Shown here: positions 51,697 to 61,356 of the stretch, piece by piece
How the letters are laid out: the number at the start of each line of letters is the position of its first letter
How positions within the stretch are numbered: the stretch's first letter is position 1
NCBI GenBank assembly: GCA_947479535.1
Contig: CANJZQ010000002.1
Coordinates: 62,001-126,000, forward strand
Length of the DNA: 64,000 bases
Direction of reading: 5' to 3'
Source of the DNA: Oligoflexales bacterium
Lineage (GTDB): Bacteria > Bdellovibrionota_B > Oligoflexia > Oligoflexales > RGVZ01
The notes under the pieces: generated by a model
What the model was told of the DNA's origin: nothing
What the model saw: only the letters and a program-made list of their open reading frames with translations
Database searches by the model: none
Translations under genes and position numbers: made by a program

Positions 51697-54420
51697 ATGA
51701 CTGAACCTCAAAACCTGACCCCGATGCTCCGGCAATACTTTGACCTCAAGGCCCAGGCCGGGGATGCAGTGCTTTTTTGCCGCATGGGCGACTTCTATGA
51801 AATTTTTGGTCCGGATGCCGAGGAGATCGCGCCAAAAATGGACGTCGTCCTGACCAGCCGCGAGCGCGGTGATGCCGAGAGGATGCCCTTTTGCGGTGTG
51901 CCTTACCATAGCGTCAAAACCTATTGGCTCAAACTTTTGAAGCAGGGGTACAAGGTCGCCATCGCGGAACAGTTGGAAGATCCTGCCCTGACCAAAGGCC
52001 TCGTTTCGCGTGGCATTGTTCGAGTTCTGACCCCAGGCTGCATCGATGAATTGGAGGCCCTTGACTCCACGGCCACCAACCATGTGTTGGCCGTTTATGA
52101 ATGTCCCTCCCAGAAATCCTGGTCTGCCTTGGTCGTGGAACTATCAACTGGCGAACTCCGCTTGGGCAAAATCCAGCTGACGGAACTGACCCGGCTCGCC
52201 CAGGTTTTCCGGCCAAAAGAAATCTGGGCACGAAGCTTTCACCACGAGGCCCTCAAAGGGCTTTTGACGCAGATCCTCGGCCCGCAGATGGCGGATGACG
52301 CTCCCGCACTGCTCGAAGCCCTTCCTGAAGCCCCACTGAGAGACGATGGCCTGGCCCGGGAACTCCTGAAGTCCTGCCTCGGAAAAGAAACTTTGGACGG
52401 ATTCTCATGTGGAAAAGTTGCCGGCGGCGCAGAACTTCTGGCATCCGCCTTTCAGCGCCTGCGCAATCTCAATGCAGGCTGCTCCCATTTCAGGGCGGTT
52501 AAGCCTCTTTTTGATCCAGATCACATGATCCTCGGGCCGACCGCCGTGCGGGATCTTGAACTTTTTGAAACCGCCCTGCGTCGACAACAAGAAGGCAGCC
52601 TGGCGCGCACGATTGACCGGACGCTGACACCGATGGGGTCGCGCCGCCTGCGTGAACTTCTCGCGCGGCCTCTCGTTCATCCGGAAAAGCTTTGTGCGCG
52701 GCTTGATGTCGTGGAATTTTTGGCGGGGCTTGGCGACGACCGCCTGGCACGACTGCGTGACTCCTTGCGCAAGACGGCAGACTTGGCGCGGCTGACCACG
52801 AGGGTCATGGCCCGCTCGGCCCATCCGGCAGAGCTTGCAATGGTCCGGCAAACCCTTGGAAATTCGGCTGCCTTGGCGCAGCACATTCGCGAACTTGCTG
52901 GCAGCGATGCCAAATCAAGACTTTTGCGCGAACTTACCGCACCGCTCGAGTCGACGGGGACAGCCCTGGAAATTTTAGAGGCAGCCCTGGCGGAGCATCC
53001 GGCCAATCTTGGAGCCGGCTCGGGAACCTTTCGAGAAGGCTGGAACGATAACCTTGACCGCTGCAACGCCTTGGCGCACGGGGGCGAGGATCAAGTCGCT
53101 GCTTATGAACAAAAACTACGCGGCGAATCAGGCATTGGTAATTTGAAAATCAAACCCCATAAGACTTTTGGGCTGCTCATTGAAATCACGAGAGCCAACG
53201 CTGCAAAAGTGCCTGCGCATTTTGTCCGCCGCCAGACGATGGTCAATTGCGAGCGTTTTGCCACCCCGGAGCTCGACCGTCTGGGTACAGAATTGCTGGC
53301 GGCTCAGGATGCTGCCATCGCACGCGAGGCGGAACTCTACACCGGGCTTTTGGAAACTCTGGCGCTCCATCGCGATGCCCTTTACGCGTGTGCCGAGGCC
53401 TTGGCTGAAGCTGACGTCTGGCAGGCTTTTGCCTGGCTCGCCCTCAAGGAAAACTATGGCCGGCCCGTGACCTTGAAAAAAGACACGGCGGGCAAGAACG
53501 TCAAACTCAAATTGACGGCCGCTCGCCATCCCGTTGTGGAACGCAGCGTTGGCCGTCACAGTTTCGTTGCCAATGATGTTGAAATGTCAGGGGGCATCCG
53601 CCAACTGTTGATCACTGGCCCCAACATGGCAGGCAAGTCGACCATCATGCGCCAGACGGCCATCTGCGCAATCTTGCATCAGGCTGGCTGTTTTGTACCG
53701 GCAGCTGCGGCGGAACTTCCCGTTTTTGACCGCGTGTTCACCCGCGTCGGCGCTTCGGACGACCTGTCGCGTGGCCTGTCCACTTTCATGGTGGAAATGA
53801 CGGAGGCCGCAGAAATTCTGCGAGAGGCAACATCCGACAGCCTTGTGATTCTCGATGAAGTGGGACGGGGAACATCCACCTCTGATGGTCTGGCCATCGC
53901 CAGTGCAATATTGGAAGAGATCGCCACCCAAAACACTTCGTGGACTCTTTTTGCAACCCACTACCACGAACTTGTCGGTTCTTCAGCCCACCTGGCCAGT
54001 GTCAAACCGGTTCAGACGGAGGTCCTTCAGCAGGGGGCCAAAATTATTTTCAGCCACCGCCTTGTTTCTGGTGCCAGCGGCAGCTCATATGGAATCGAAG
54101 TTGCAAGGTTGGCCGGCGTTCCTGAGGCTGTTCTTGAGCGGGCAAGGATCGCAATTTCAAGGCCCTCACCGGCTCCAGTGGAATGCCAAGAAGGCGAGAA
54201 GGGGATGCACCCCCAGGAGAAAGGCCAGAATCCGGTACTGGCAAAGCTTGAATCGGCGCGAATCAACCGGATGACACCCATTCAAGCACTCAATTTGCTG
54301 GCGGAGCTCGTCGATCTCCACGCTAGCTTTAGTGCGGGTTTGACCCAAAATACGGGGATGGAGTTAAATCCAAACGCCGTTGGAGGGGCTGGCGGCCAAG
54401 GGGAGCTTTTTCCCCTCTAA
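51697..54420 (+). CDS. mutS: DNA mismatch repair protein MutS
   Basis: MutS recognises mispairs and starts repair. In the 907-residue protein the mismatch-reading Phe-x-Glu lies in GDFYEIFG (about residues 31-38), the core and clamp domains follow, and the ATPase has Walker A GPNMAGKST (about 641-649) and Walker B LVILDEVGRGTSTSDG (about 715-730). A ~60-residue C-terminal region with a dimer-type helix completes it. The ATG at 51697 gives the normal N-terminus; an open stretch to 51526 is antisense to the lipoprotein gene. The ribosome-binding site is weak. Confidence 0.97.
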   Translation: MTEPQNLTPMLRQYFDLKAQAGDAVLFCRMGDFYEIFGPDAEEIAPKMDVVLTSRERGDAERMPFCGVPYHSVKTYWLKLLKQGYKVAIAEQLEDPALTKGLVSRGIVRVLTPGCIDELEALDSTATNHVLAVYECPSQKSWSALVVELSTGELRLGKIQLTELTRLAQVFRPKEIWARSFHHEALKGLLTQILGPQMADDAPALLEALPEAPLRDDGLARELLKSCLGKETLDGFSCGKVAGGAELLASAFQRLRNLNAGCSHFRAVKPLFDPDHMILGPTAVRDLELFETALRRQQEGSLARTIDRTLTPMGSRRLRELLARPLVHPEKLCARLDVVEFLAGLGDDRLARLRDSLRKTADLARLTTRVMARSAHPAELAMVRQTLGNSAALAQHIRELAGSDAKSRLLRELTAPLESTGTALEILEAALAEHPANLGAGSGTFREGWNDNLDRCNALAHGGEDQVAAYEQKLRGESGIGNLKIKPHKTFGLLIEITRANAAKVPAHFVRRQTMVNCERFATPELDRLGTELLAAQDAAIAREAELYTGLLETLALHRDALYACAEALAEADVWQAFAWLALKENYGRPVTLKKDTAGKNVKLKLTAARHPVVERSVGRHSFVANDVEMSGGIRQLLITGPNMAGKSTIMRQTAICAILHQAGCFVPAAAAELPVFDRVFTRVGASDDLSRGLSTFMVEMTEAAEILREATSDSLVILDEVGRGTSTSDGLAIASAILEEIATQNTSWTLFATHYHELVGSSAHLASVKPVQTEVLQQGAKIIFSHRLVSGASGSSYGIEVARLAGVPEAVLERARIAISRPSPAPVECQEGEKGMHPQEKGQNPVLAKLESARINRMTPIQALNLLAELVDLHASFSAGLTQNTGMELNPNAVGGAGGQGELFPL

Positions 54421-54561
54421 AGACCGTTGCGCGGCTGGATTCGAAAGGGTTTAATGTTCCGGATCCGATGGCTCGAATTGCCATCGCAAAACACTGCGGC
54501 GGGCAGAAATTTGTTCAAAGAACTGATCAAAAAAGTGATGTCAGGCAAGGAAGATACCAGC

Positions 54562-55380
54562 ATGGCAAAGAGCAAACCAAAGAGCGCTTCGAAAAAAGTA
54601 ACACCTGCGAAAAAGCCTGCGGCAAAAGCAAAGCCTGTTGCAAAGGCAAAGCCTGTCGCAAAATCAAAGGTGGCCGTAAAGGCAAAGGCAGCTCCTGCCA
54701 AGCCAGCGCCAAAAATTGCGGCAAAAGCTCCAGCCAAGACGCCGGTCAAAGTCCCGACTCGCACCATTGTTGAGTCAAAAAAATCAGTTGAGGTTGCGCC
54801 AAAAACTGCAGGCAAGCCAGTTGCGGCGGGTAAAGCCACTGCGACGGTTGCGCCAAAGCCAACACCGACCATCTCGGCTGCGAAACCTGCCGTTAAAATG
54901 CCGAAACCCACTATGTTCAAACCCATGAGCCGCGATGACGATGATGAAGAAACTGTGGTCAAGCGCGCGGGAACCTCTTCTGATTTGTTTACCGAAGAAG
55001 AACTGACCACGTTCCGCAACATGCTGAACGAGGAAAAACGCAAGATTTTGGCCAAATCAAAATCCGCCACCGCCAGCGGCAACATCGCCCTTGAAAAAGA
55101 CGAGATGTACGACGAAGTCGATTTGGCGTCAGCCACTGCTGAACAAAACCTGACCCTCAGGCTTTTGGACCGCGACCATAAACTACTGGCTGAAATTGAT
55201 CATGCGATCGACAAGATCGACACCGGCGAATACGGCTTCTGCGAAGGCACCGGCGAAATCATCCCAAAACGCCGTTTAGAGCTGCGTCCATGGTGTCGCC
55301 ACAGCGTCAAATACAAGGAACAGCTTGAGCGCATGAAGAAGTCTGGGCGGGGAGTCGCAGACGAAGACGAAGCGTTCTAG
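54562..55380 (+). CDS. DksA/TraR-family protein with a histone-like N-terminal tail
   Basis: DksA binds RNA polymerase with ppGpp. In this 272-residue protein the C-terminal ~115 residues are DksA-like: a coiled coil with an acidic tip (residues ~165-230), then YGFCEGTGEIIPKRRLELRP. Of the four zinc cysteines, only the first (Cys in GFCEGT) is in place; the others are Thr, Ser and Tyr, so no zinc site is expected. The first ~140 residues are Lys/Ala/Pro-rich and repetitive (AKAKPVAKAKPVAKSK), like histone H1 or bacterial Hc1, suggesting DNA binding. The ATG at 54562 has AGGAAG upstream. A compact repeat with terminator follows. Confidence 0.85.
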   Translation: MAKSKPKSASKKVTPAKKPAAKAKPVAKAKPVAKSKVAVKAKAAPAKPAPKIAAKAPAKTPVKVPTRTIVESKKSVEVAPKTAGKPVAAGKATATVAPKPTPTISAAKPAVKMPKPTMFKPMSRDDDDEETVVKRAGTSSDLFTEEELTTFRNMLNEEKRKILAKSKSATASGNIALEKDEMYDEVDLASATAEQNLTLRLLDRDHKLLAEIDHAIDKIDTGEYGFCEGTGEIIPKRRLELRPWCRHSVKYKEQLERMKKSGRGVADEDEAF

Positions 55381-55389
55381 GCCTCACCA

Positions 55390-55518
55390 TGAGCGCCGCG
55401 AAGGATCCTTTCTTAATCCGTCATCCTGAGCGCAGCGAAGGATCCTTTCTTCCGCGTTGAAGAAAAGATTCTTCGGCCTCTGGCCTCAGAATGACGGATT
55501 AAGAAAGGATCCTTTTTT
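55390..55518 (+). repeat. Dispersed-type hairpin repeat acting as terminator after the DksA-like gene
   Basis: Two 29-base arms, 55401-55429 and 55486-55514, are inverted copies with one mismatch (G-U in RNA), enclosing 56 bases, and the second arm runs into TTTTTT-C-TTTTT. A 25-base direct repeat (55390-55414 and 55427-55451, one mismatch) lies inside. The core, TCATCCTGAGCGCAGCG followed by AAGGATC, is a repeat type seen in many bacterial genomes, so this is probably one copy of a dispersed element. It separates two convergent genes and would terminate the mutS-dksA side efficiently. Confidence 0.85.
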
Positions 55519-55525
55519 CTTTTTA

Positions 55526-56869
55526 CTAAGGACAGCTCGCCGGCTTGCTCACTCCAGGGGTATTCGCTGCCAATGCGGTGAACTGGGCACAAAGGTCTGC
55601 CGGTGCTGTTCCGGCTCCCGGATATTGCGCCGCAATTTGAGCAGACAGTGCTGTGACGGCTGATGAGGTAAACTGTCCTTTCAACGCGCTCTGCTGTTTC
55701 GCACTATCGCTGCCGCCGGAAATCGCGCCCGCCGTTGTTTTCAACGCCGTCATTGAAGTCGAAATTCCTTTAGATATGTCACCCGTGCTGGAACTCATCG
55801 TGGCAAAAGCCTGACTGGCCGAATTCATCGCAGACAGGGTCGCTAGCAACTGCGAGATCCCGTCAATTGTGCCCGGTGATGGAAAAACCGTATCTATCGA
55901 ATCGATCAAGTCTGTCGAGGCGTCGATCATGTTTGATAAAGATGGAAAGCTCGACTTTTCCTTATACAAAGTCACGCGGCCTTGAAGGTTTGAAGTGCCA
56001 GCGGCAGCACTCACTCCGGATGAATAATTAAGAATACTCTGAAAGGCCAACGCCTCGCCGATGTGGGAAAAGGCCCAAATCAAGTGGATGCTGCCTTTGC
56101 GTTTGCTGCTGCGCCGGTCCGAAGTTGGACATGTCGTCGTGCTGTCGCGTGGATCATCAACATCGCGAACAGAATCTTCGATGAAGCCACACAAGTAGGC
56201 CGGAACCTGGTTCAAGTAAGAAAGTAGAGGAACTGAGGCACGCAGCGATTCGTTAACGGGCTGGGGTTCAACCAATGGATAGTCGGCATAAAATGACTTC
56301 CCGTAAGCCGTGGCATCCGTATAGGCCGAAGAAAGTGCTCCTTTATCTGCGTCGCTCAAAGCCACCAGGTCGCTCAGAGCATCCAGCGTGCTCGCTAAAG
56401 TTGACGTCGCGGCCATCGCCTCTGCTGATCCTCTCGGTTGGGACATTGCCGCATCTTTGGCGATCGCATCAGACATCAGGTCGAGGTCAACTTCCCAGTG
56501 TCCGGTCAGTTTTTCGGGAACGGCGGCAAGGTTGGTGCCCGTACTCCCAAGGGAAATCAGTTTTTTAAGCAATGAAAAAGAGTCCATTCCGCCTTGAGCC
56601 AGACTAATGTAGCCGAGGATGATTGCACCACTCTCGTTTTCGCGATCTTGCTTCAAAGCCTTTTGCGCAAACCCCGCGGCGTCAGAAAATGAGCCCCGGT
56701 CATAAGCGGCGCGAGCGCGCACCAAAAGGCTGTCAACCCCATCATCATCCGCCCAGATTTGGGTCAGATTGGTGTCTGGTCCGCATGAGGTCAAGACAAT
56801 CGCAGTGGAGCATGCCGTGATCCACCGCATTGCAGCACCCATTCGACTACCTCTGTTAAAATTGCGCAT
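55526..56869 (-). CDS. TPR-containing lipoprotein of unknown function
   Basis: In this 447-residue protein the signal peptide ends in VLTSCG (lipidated Cys about residue 29). The first part of the mature protein has a TPR-like pair (LVRARAAYDRGSFSDAAGFAQKAL, key part YDRGSFSDAAGFAQKAL). The rest is Ser/Thr/Ala-rich helical sequence with few Cys, ending in a Cys pair region (ADLCAQF, PASCP). No known family. GAGGATGATTC precedes the ATG, and the ftsB-like gene ends 14 bases upstream. It is the last gene of the glmU-to-lipoprotein operon. Confidence 0.65.
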   Translation of the reverse strand: MRNFNRGSRMGAAMRWITACSTAIVLTSCGPDTNLTQIWADDDGVDSLLVRARAAYDRGSFSDAAGFAQKALKQDRENESGAIILGYISLAQGGMDSFSLLKKLISLGSTGTNLAAVPEKLTGHWEVDLDLMSDAIAKDAAMSQPRGSAEAMAATSTLASTLDALSDLVALSDADKGALSSAYTDATAYGKSFYADYPLVEPQPVNESLRASVPLLSYLNQVPAYLCGFIEDSVRDVDDPRDSTTTCPTSDRRSSKRKGSIHLIWAFSHIGEALAFQSILNYSSGVSAAAGTSNLQGRVTLYKEKSSFPSLSNMIDASTDLIDSIDTVFPSPGTIDGISQLLATLSAMNSASQAFATMSSSTGDISKGISTSMTALKTTAGAISGGSDSAKQQSALKGQFTSSAVTALSAQIAAQYPGAGTAPADLCAQFTALAANTPGVSKPASCP

Positions 56870-56883
56870 GAATCATCCTCAAT

Positions 56884-57180
56884 TCATTCCGTGAAAAAAA
56901 TGATTTTTTCGTCACCATCAGTCACATGGTACTTGTCGCGCAAAACCTTACGGGCGTAGTTTTTCGACGATTTGATCCGCTCGATTTCTTCCTGCATGTC
57001 GCGGTTTCCGGATTCAAGAACGGAAACGGCCGCTTCAAGCTTTCGGGCGCTGTCCTTGAGTTTGAAATAGGCGCCAACGGAACTCCGGCCACGCACAACG
57101 CCTACCATCAAAACCACAACGGCGAACCAGGCGAGCCATCGCGTAATTCTGCGGATGTCTTGTTCTGTGGAAAGTTCCAT
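56884..57180 (-). CDS. FtsB/DivIC-family cell-division protein
   Basis: FtsB-type proteins are small bitopic division proteins linking FtsQ and FtsL. This 98-residue product has a short cytoplasmic start, one transmembrane helix (about residues 16-33), a coiled coil (about 45-75, LKDSARKLEAAVSVLESGN) and a C-terminal patch KNYARKVLRDKYHVTDGDEKIIFF, typical of the family (key part ARKVLRDKYHV). The ATG at 57180 was chosen; a TTG at 57201 would add seven residues. Neither has a good ribosome-binding site. It lies 47 bases after the helicase gene. Confidence 0.8.
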   Translation of the reverse strand: MELSTEQDIRRITRWLAWFAVVVLMVGVVRGRSSVGAYFKLKDSARKLEAAVSVLESGNRDMQEEIERIKSSKNYARKVLRDKYHVTDGDEKIIFFTE

Positions 57181-57227
57181 GAGAAAGATTGTATCAGCCA
57201 AAACCAGCAGAAACTAATCGCGGGCGA

Positions 57228-59492
57228 CTAAATATCATCCCAGTCATAGGTAAGTTCTTTGCCCGTATCGGGCTCCAGGTGGTGAACCGCAACCTTGCGT
57301 TTACCGAGTCCGTCAAATTCAACCACGGCCTTGACATGTCCAAATTCATCGATGATTTGATCAATGATTCCAGAACCATACGTCGGATGATTGACGCGGT
57401 CACCCACAGCCGCATCGTAAGGCTCAGATGGCTTGCGTGAACGGTCTGTGGATTCGGTGTCGTCGTCATAATCGCGATTCCACGAATCCACCATAGCCTT
57501 ATGGTTGACGTCGGTAGCCATCAGTTCACGAGGAATTTCTTTCAAGAACCGCGAAGGCATGTTGGCCATGGTGTTGTTGAAAACGCGGCGACGAAAGGCA
57601 CTGGAGAGGGAAAGTTTTTTTCGGGCCCGGGTCATCCCAACGTAGAACAAACGGCGCTCTTCTTCCAGATCGGCCTCATCCTCGGACGACTTGCCATAAG
57701 GCAGAAGGCCATCTTCAACACCGACAATATATACCCGGTCGTACTCAAGCCCCTTGGCACTGTGCAAGGTCATCAAGCTGACGCCTTGGGCATTTTCGTC
57801 CTCCGTGGTCACAAGTGTCACTGATTGCAACCAGTCCGACAGGGCCTCGAGGCCTTTTTTGGACCCTTCTTCTTCAAAAACCGCAAGGGCACCGGCGAGA
57901 TCGTGAATATTTTCAAGCTTGTCCACGACCTTGTCGGGAAATCTATTTTCAAGCCAAGTCCGGTAGCCCGTCAGCTTCACGAGAGTCTCAACAAAGTTGG
58001 CAAGACCACCAACGGCCAACTGCACTTTCAACTCATCGAGTAGTTCACAAAATGCTCTGAACTTCGGGCCGACCCGAGGCGCGTTGTCATCTGCCAGCTG
58101 CCTTAAGGTAGCCAGCATCGGTTTTCCGATGCTGTTTGCTGCCTTCGCCAACTGATCCACTGCGGTATCCCCGAGGCCTCGCGCAGGAACATTAATCACA
58201 CGCCGCAGGCTGACATCATCAGCGGGGTTGGCCAGAAGTCGCATATAGGCCATCAGGTCCTTAACCTCGGCTCGATCGTAAAAACGAAGCGCACCGTACA
58301 CACGGTATGGAATCCGGTCCCGACGAAGGGCTTCCTCAAGGGGGCGTGACTGACTATTGGTCCGGTAAAAAATCGCCACATCCCGCAGGGGATAAGTGCT
58401 GATCTCGTCAAGTATCGACCGGGCCACGGCCCAGGCCTCGACTTCCTCGTCGGCTTCAATGCGGAAATGAATCGGCTCGCCCCGGTCGTTGGCCGTCCAG
58501 AGGCGCTTTTGAGCACGCTTGGTATTGTTGCTTATGACTGAACTCGCGGCATCGACGATGCTGCTGGTCGACCGGTAGTTTTGCTCCAGCTTCAGTACCT
58601 TGGCATCGGGATAGGTGGTTCCAAATTCCAAAATATTTGCCGGAGTTGCTCCACGCCAACTGTAAATCGACTGATCATCGTCACCCACAACGCACAAATT
58701 CCGATGCGAGGCCGCGATCAAGGTTAAAAGTTCGTTCTGGGTTTTATTCGTGTCCTGGTATTCGTCGACCAGAACAAAGCGGTACTTTTGTTGCATCGCA
58801 GTTCGCACGCGGGAGTTGTTGCGCATGAGGAGCAGCATGTTCATGAGAAGGTCGTCAAAATCCATGGCATTTGAAGCTGCCAAAACCTCTTGGTACCGCT
58901 TGTACACATTAAGAGCGGCGACAGGCATCAACTCACCGTACATGCGGTTGATGGTCTCGCGCTCGTGAGGAAAGAGGGCTTCCGTTTTAACGTCATGCAA
59001 AAAACCGCGGTAATCACCGACCGTGAGATTTTTGTCGAGTTTGATTTCGAGCTCTTTTAACACAGCCTTTAAAGCAGACACCGTGTCGCTGTCATCGTAG
59101 ATCGTAAAATCAGAAGTAAAGCCTGCTTCATCGGCAAATTCACGCAGCCACCTGGCGCAAGCCGAGTGGAATGTGGTGATCAGGGCGCGCGAGCCAAAGG
59201 GAGTCAACTCTTCGACCCGGCCGCGCATTTCGCCAGCCGCCTTGTTGGTAAAAGTCACCGCCACAATTTGCCAGGGGGGAACACCACTCTCGATCAAATG
59301 AACAATGCGACGCGTGATAACACGGGTTTTACCGGACCCTGCTCCGGCAAAAATCACCATTGGGCCATCGACGTGGGATGCCGCCTCGCGTTGGATCGGA
59401 CAAAGGCCTTTCAAACATTCTTCGCGCGCGTCCTCGCGACCCCGGATTCCTCCAGGGCGCAGCACGTCGAAAAGATCGGGTTTTTCAGCCAT
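57228..59492 (-). CDS. pcrA: UvrD/PcrA-family superfamily-1 DNA helicase
   Basis: In this 754-residue 3'-5' helicase Walker A AGAGSGKT is at about residues 49-56, motif II at VDEYQDTN (about 230), motif III at GDDDQSIYSWRGA, and motif VI at VGMTRARKKL. The C-terminal region holds GDRVNHPTYGSGII and VEFDGLGKRKVAV, which fits the Tudor-like RNA-polymerase-binding domain of PcrA/UvrD. Roles are repair, replication-conflict resolution and transcription-coupled repair. The ATG at 59492 follows the glmS stop by three bases. PcrA versus UvrD naming is a matter of family convention. Confidence 0.95.
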   Translation of the reverse strand: MAEKPDLFDVLRPGGIRGREDAREECLKGLCPIQREAASHVDGPMVIFAGAGSGKTRVITRRIVHLIESGVPPWQIVAVTFTNKAAGEMRGRVEELTPFGSRALITTFHSACARWLREFADEAGFTSDFTIYDDSDTVSALKAVLKELEIKLDKNLTVGDYRGFLHDVKTEALFPHERETINRMYGELMPVAALNVYKRYQEVLAASNAMDFDDLLMNMLLLMRNNSRVRTAMQQKYRFVLVDEYQDTNKTQNELLTLIAASHRNLCVVGDDDQSIYSWRGATPANILEFGTTYPDAKVLKLEQNYRSTSSIVDAASSVISNNTKRAQKRLWTANDRGEPIHFRIEADEEVEAWAVARSILDEISTYPLRDVAIFYRTNSQSRPLEEALRRDRIPYRVYGALRFYDRAEVKDLMAYMRLLANPADDVSLRRVINVPARGLGDTAVDQLAKAANSIGKPMLATLRQLADDNAPRVGPKFRAFCELLDELKVQLAVGGLANFVETLVKLTGYRTWLENRFPDKVVDKLENIHDLAGALAVFEEEGSKKGLEALSDWLQSVTLVTTEDENAQGVSLMTLHSAKGLEYDRVYIVGVEDGLLPYGKSSEDEADLEEERRLFYVGMTRARKKLSLSSAFRRRVFNNTMANMPSRFLKEIPRELMATDVNHKAMVDSWNRDYDDDTESTDRSRKPSEPYDAAVGDRVNHPTYGSGIIDQIIDEFGHVKAVVEFDGLGKRKVAVHHLEPDTGKELTYDWDDI

Positions 59493-59495
59493 CAA

Positions 59496-61328
59496 TTACT
59501 CTACTGTCACCGACTTCGCGAGATTACGGGGTTGATCCACATCGGTTCCACGCATGTCGGCAACATAGTAGGCAAGCAGTTGCAGCGGAATGACCGACAG
59601 GATTGATTGCAGGTGGTCATCACCAATTTGTGGGCACGGGATGTAGTGCTCGCATATCGAGCGAAAGCGTTCGTCCTCAATATCTCCGACACCGATGATC
59701 CGGCCTTGCCTCGCCCTGACTTCTTCGATGTTCGAAATCATTTTTTCATATTGATTGTCACGAGGAGCAATGGATACCACCGGCATATGGCGATCAACGA
59801 GTGCAATCGGCCCGTGCTTCAGCTCACCGCCGGCGTAGCCTTCCGCATGAATGTAGGAAATCTCTTTCAACTTCAACGCACCCTCAGTTGCCACCGGGAA
59901 ACTTGGTCCGCGGCCAATGAAAAGCATGTTCTGGGCTTCGTATAATTTGTGGGCAATCTCCTCGATGACCCCGGCGGCATTCACCGCACGGTCTACCAAT
60001 GCAGGAAGGTGCCTCATCGAGTCAAAGGACTTCTCAAGTCGCCTCGCAGCCACCGTCTTGAGTTTTTCGCCGATGGCCAACGACAGGACATAAAAACTCA
60101 GGACCATCGCAGTAAAGGCTTTCGTCGACGCCACGCCAACTTCTGGCCCTGCTTCCATATAGAGAACCGCATGGGATGCCCTGGGAATCGACGAAAAGCG
60201 CACATTGCAAATGCTCATCACCTGACACCCGCGCTCAACCGCATGCTTGACGCAGGCCAAGGTGTCCGCCGTTTCACCCGACTGGGAAACAGCAATCACC
60301 AGGGTCGAAGCATCGATGCAGGGATTGCGGTAACGAAATTCACTGGCCAGTTCAACGTTAGCAGGCAGGCGGGTGAACTCTTCGATCATGTAACGACCGA
60401 TTTGCCCCGCATAATGGGCTGTTCCGCAGGCAACGATTGCGACATTTTTGATGCGCCCAAGGTCCAGGGCATCAATTCCCGTTTCCTTGTCGACGAAAGT
60501 ATTTTCCTTCAGATCAACGAGCCGGCTCAAGATGCTGGACATTACGGCAGGCTGCTCGTGAATCTCTTTCAGCATGTAATGCTTGTAGCCTTGCTTGTCT
60601 GCACTTGAAGCCGACCAGTTAAGAACTGCGGGGTCGCGGCGAACCGACTTTCCGGCGAAGTCCCAAACTTCAATGGAATCGGCTTTCAACCGCGCAAACT
60701 CACCGTCCATCAGGAAAACCGCGCGATTTGTATGAGGCAAAAGGGCCAACGCATCACTGCCAAAAAAGTTTTCCCCGTCACCCGCACCAAGCACCACTGG
60801 ACTGCCTTGCTTGACGACATACATCTGGCCCGGCTCGCGGGCATACATGATGCCCAGCGCATAGGCACCGCGCAGGTGCTTCACGGTTTCCATGATGGCT
60901 GCCTTGAGATCTTTCGTGCGCTCAAGTTCCGCGTGAAGTTGGTGCAACACCACTTCGGTGTCGGTGTCGCTTTTAAATTCGACACCAGACTTCATGAGCT
61001 GCTCTTTGAGCTCACGGTAATTTTCAATGATCCCGTTATGGATGATGACGAGGTCACCATGGAGGTGCGGGTGGGCATTGCGGGCCGTCGGCGCACCGTG
61101 GGTTGCCCAGCGGGTATGCCCCATGCCCATCGTTGCCTTTAACGGCAACTCTTCGAGGCGCGGTTCCAGATGGACCAGCTTGCCCTCGGCTTTAACAAGT
61201 TCGATCTTGCCGTGATCCAACACGGCAATGCCGGCTGAATCGTAGCCACGGTATTCAAGGCGCTTCAGCCCGTCAAAGATCAGGCGAGCGCAAGACTTCG
61301 AACCAACGTATCCAATGACACCACACAT
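59496..61328 (-). CDS. glmS: Glutamine--fructose-6-phosphate aminotransferase (isomerizing)
   Basis: GlmS makes glucosamine-6-phosphate, entry point to peptidoglycan and LPS amino sugars. The 610-residue protein has N-terminal Cys2 in MCGVIGYVG (glutaminase nucleophile after Met removal), two SIS domains (about residues 290-600; SQSGETADT near 350 and SFPVATEGALKLKE near 495) and ends in NLAKSVTVE, the usual C-terminus. It follows glmU by 28 bases. No glmS ribozyme was seen in that short gap. Confidence 0.97.
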   Translation of the reverse strand: MCGVIGYVGSKSCARLIFDGLKRLEYRGYDSAGIAVLDHGKIELVKAEGKLVHLEPRLEELPLKATMGMGHTRWATHGAPTARNAHPHLHGDLVIIHNGIIENYRELKEQLMKSGVEFKSDTDTEVVLHQLHAELERTKDLKAAIMETVKHLRGAYALGIMYAREPGQMYVVKQGSPVVLGAGDGENFFGSDALALLPHTNRAVFLMDGEFARLKADSIEVWDFAGKSVRRDPAVLNWSASSADKQGYKHYMLKEIHEQPAVMSSILSRLVDLKENTFVDKETGIDALDLGRIKNVAIVACGTAHYAGQIGRYMIEEFTRLPANVELASEFRYRNPCIDASTLVIAVSQSGETADTLACVKHAVERGCQVMSICNVRFSSIPRASHAVLYMEAGPEVGVASTKAFTAMVLSFYVLSLAIGEKLKTVAARRLEKSFDSMRHLPALVDRAVNAAGVIEEIAHKLYEAQNMLFIGRGPSFPVATEGALKLKEISYIHAEGYAGGELKHGPIALVDRHMPVVSIAPRDNQYEKMISNIEEVRARQGRIIGVGDIEDERFRSICEHYIPCPQIGDDHLQSILSVIPLQLLAYYVADMRGTDVDQPRNLAKSVTVE

Positions 61329-61356
61329 CGGCGTGTTCCTGTCAGAAAAAATAGAT

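Noticed and set aside
54417-55136. Long minus-strand open frame (239 codons) over the DksA-like gene
   Set aside because: It is antisense to the Lys/Ala/Pro-rich tail and DksA domain, and its composition (Phe, Ser, Ala, Gly runs) is the mirror of the repetitive plus-strand codons. It has no family match.
59949-60608. 219-codon plus-strand open frame inside glmS
   Set aside because: Antisense to the conserved SIS region of GlmS; no recognisable protein features.
61329-61356. glmS ribozyme between glmU and glmS
   Set aside because: The gap is only 28 bases, too short for the ribozyme, and no conserved core is visible.
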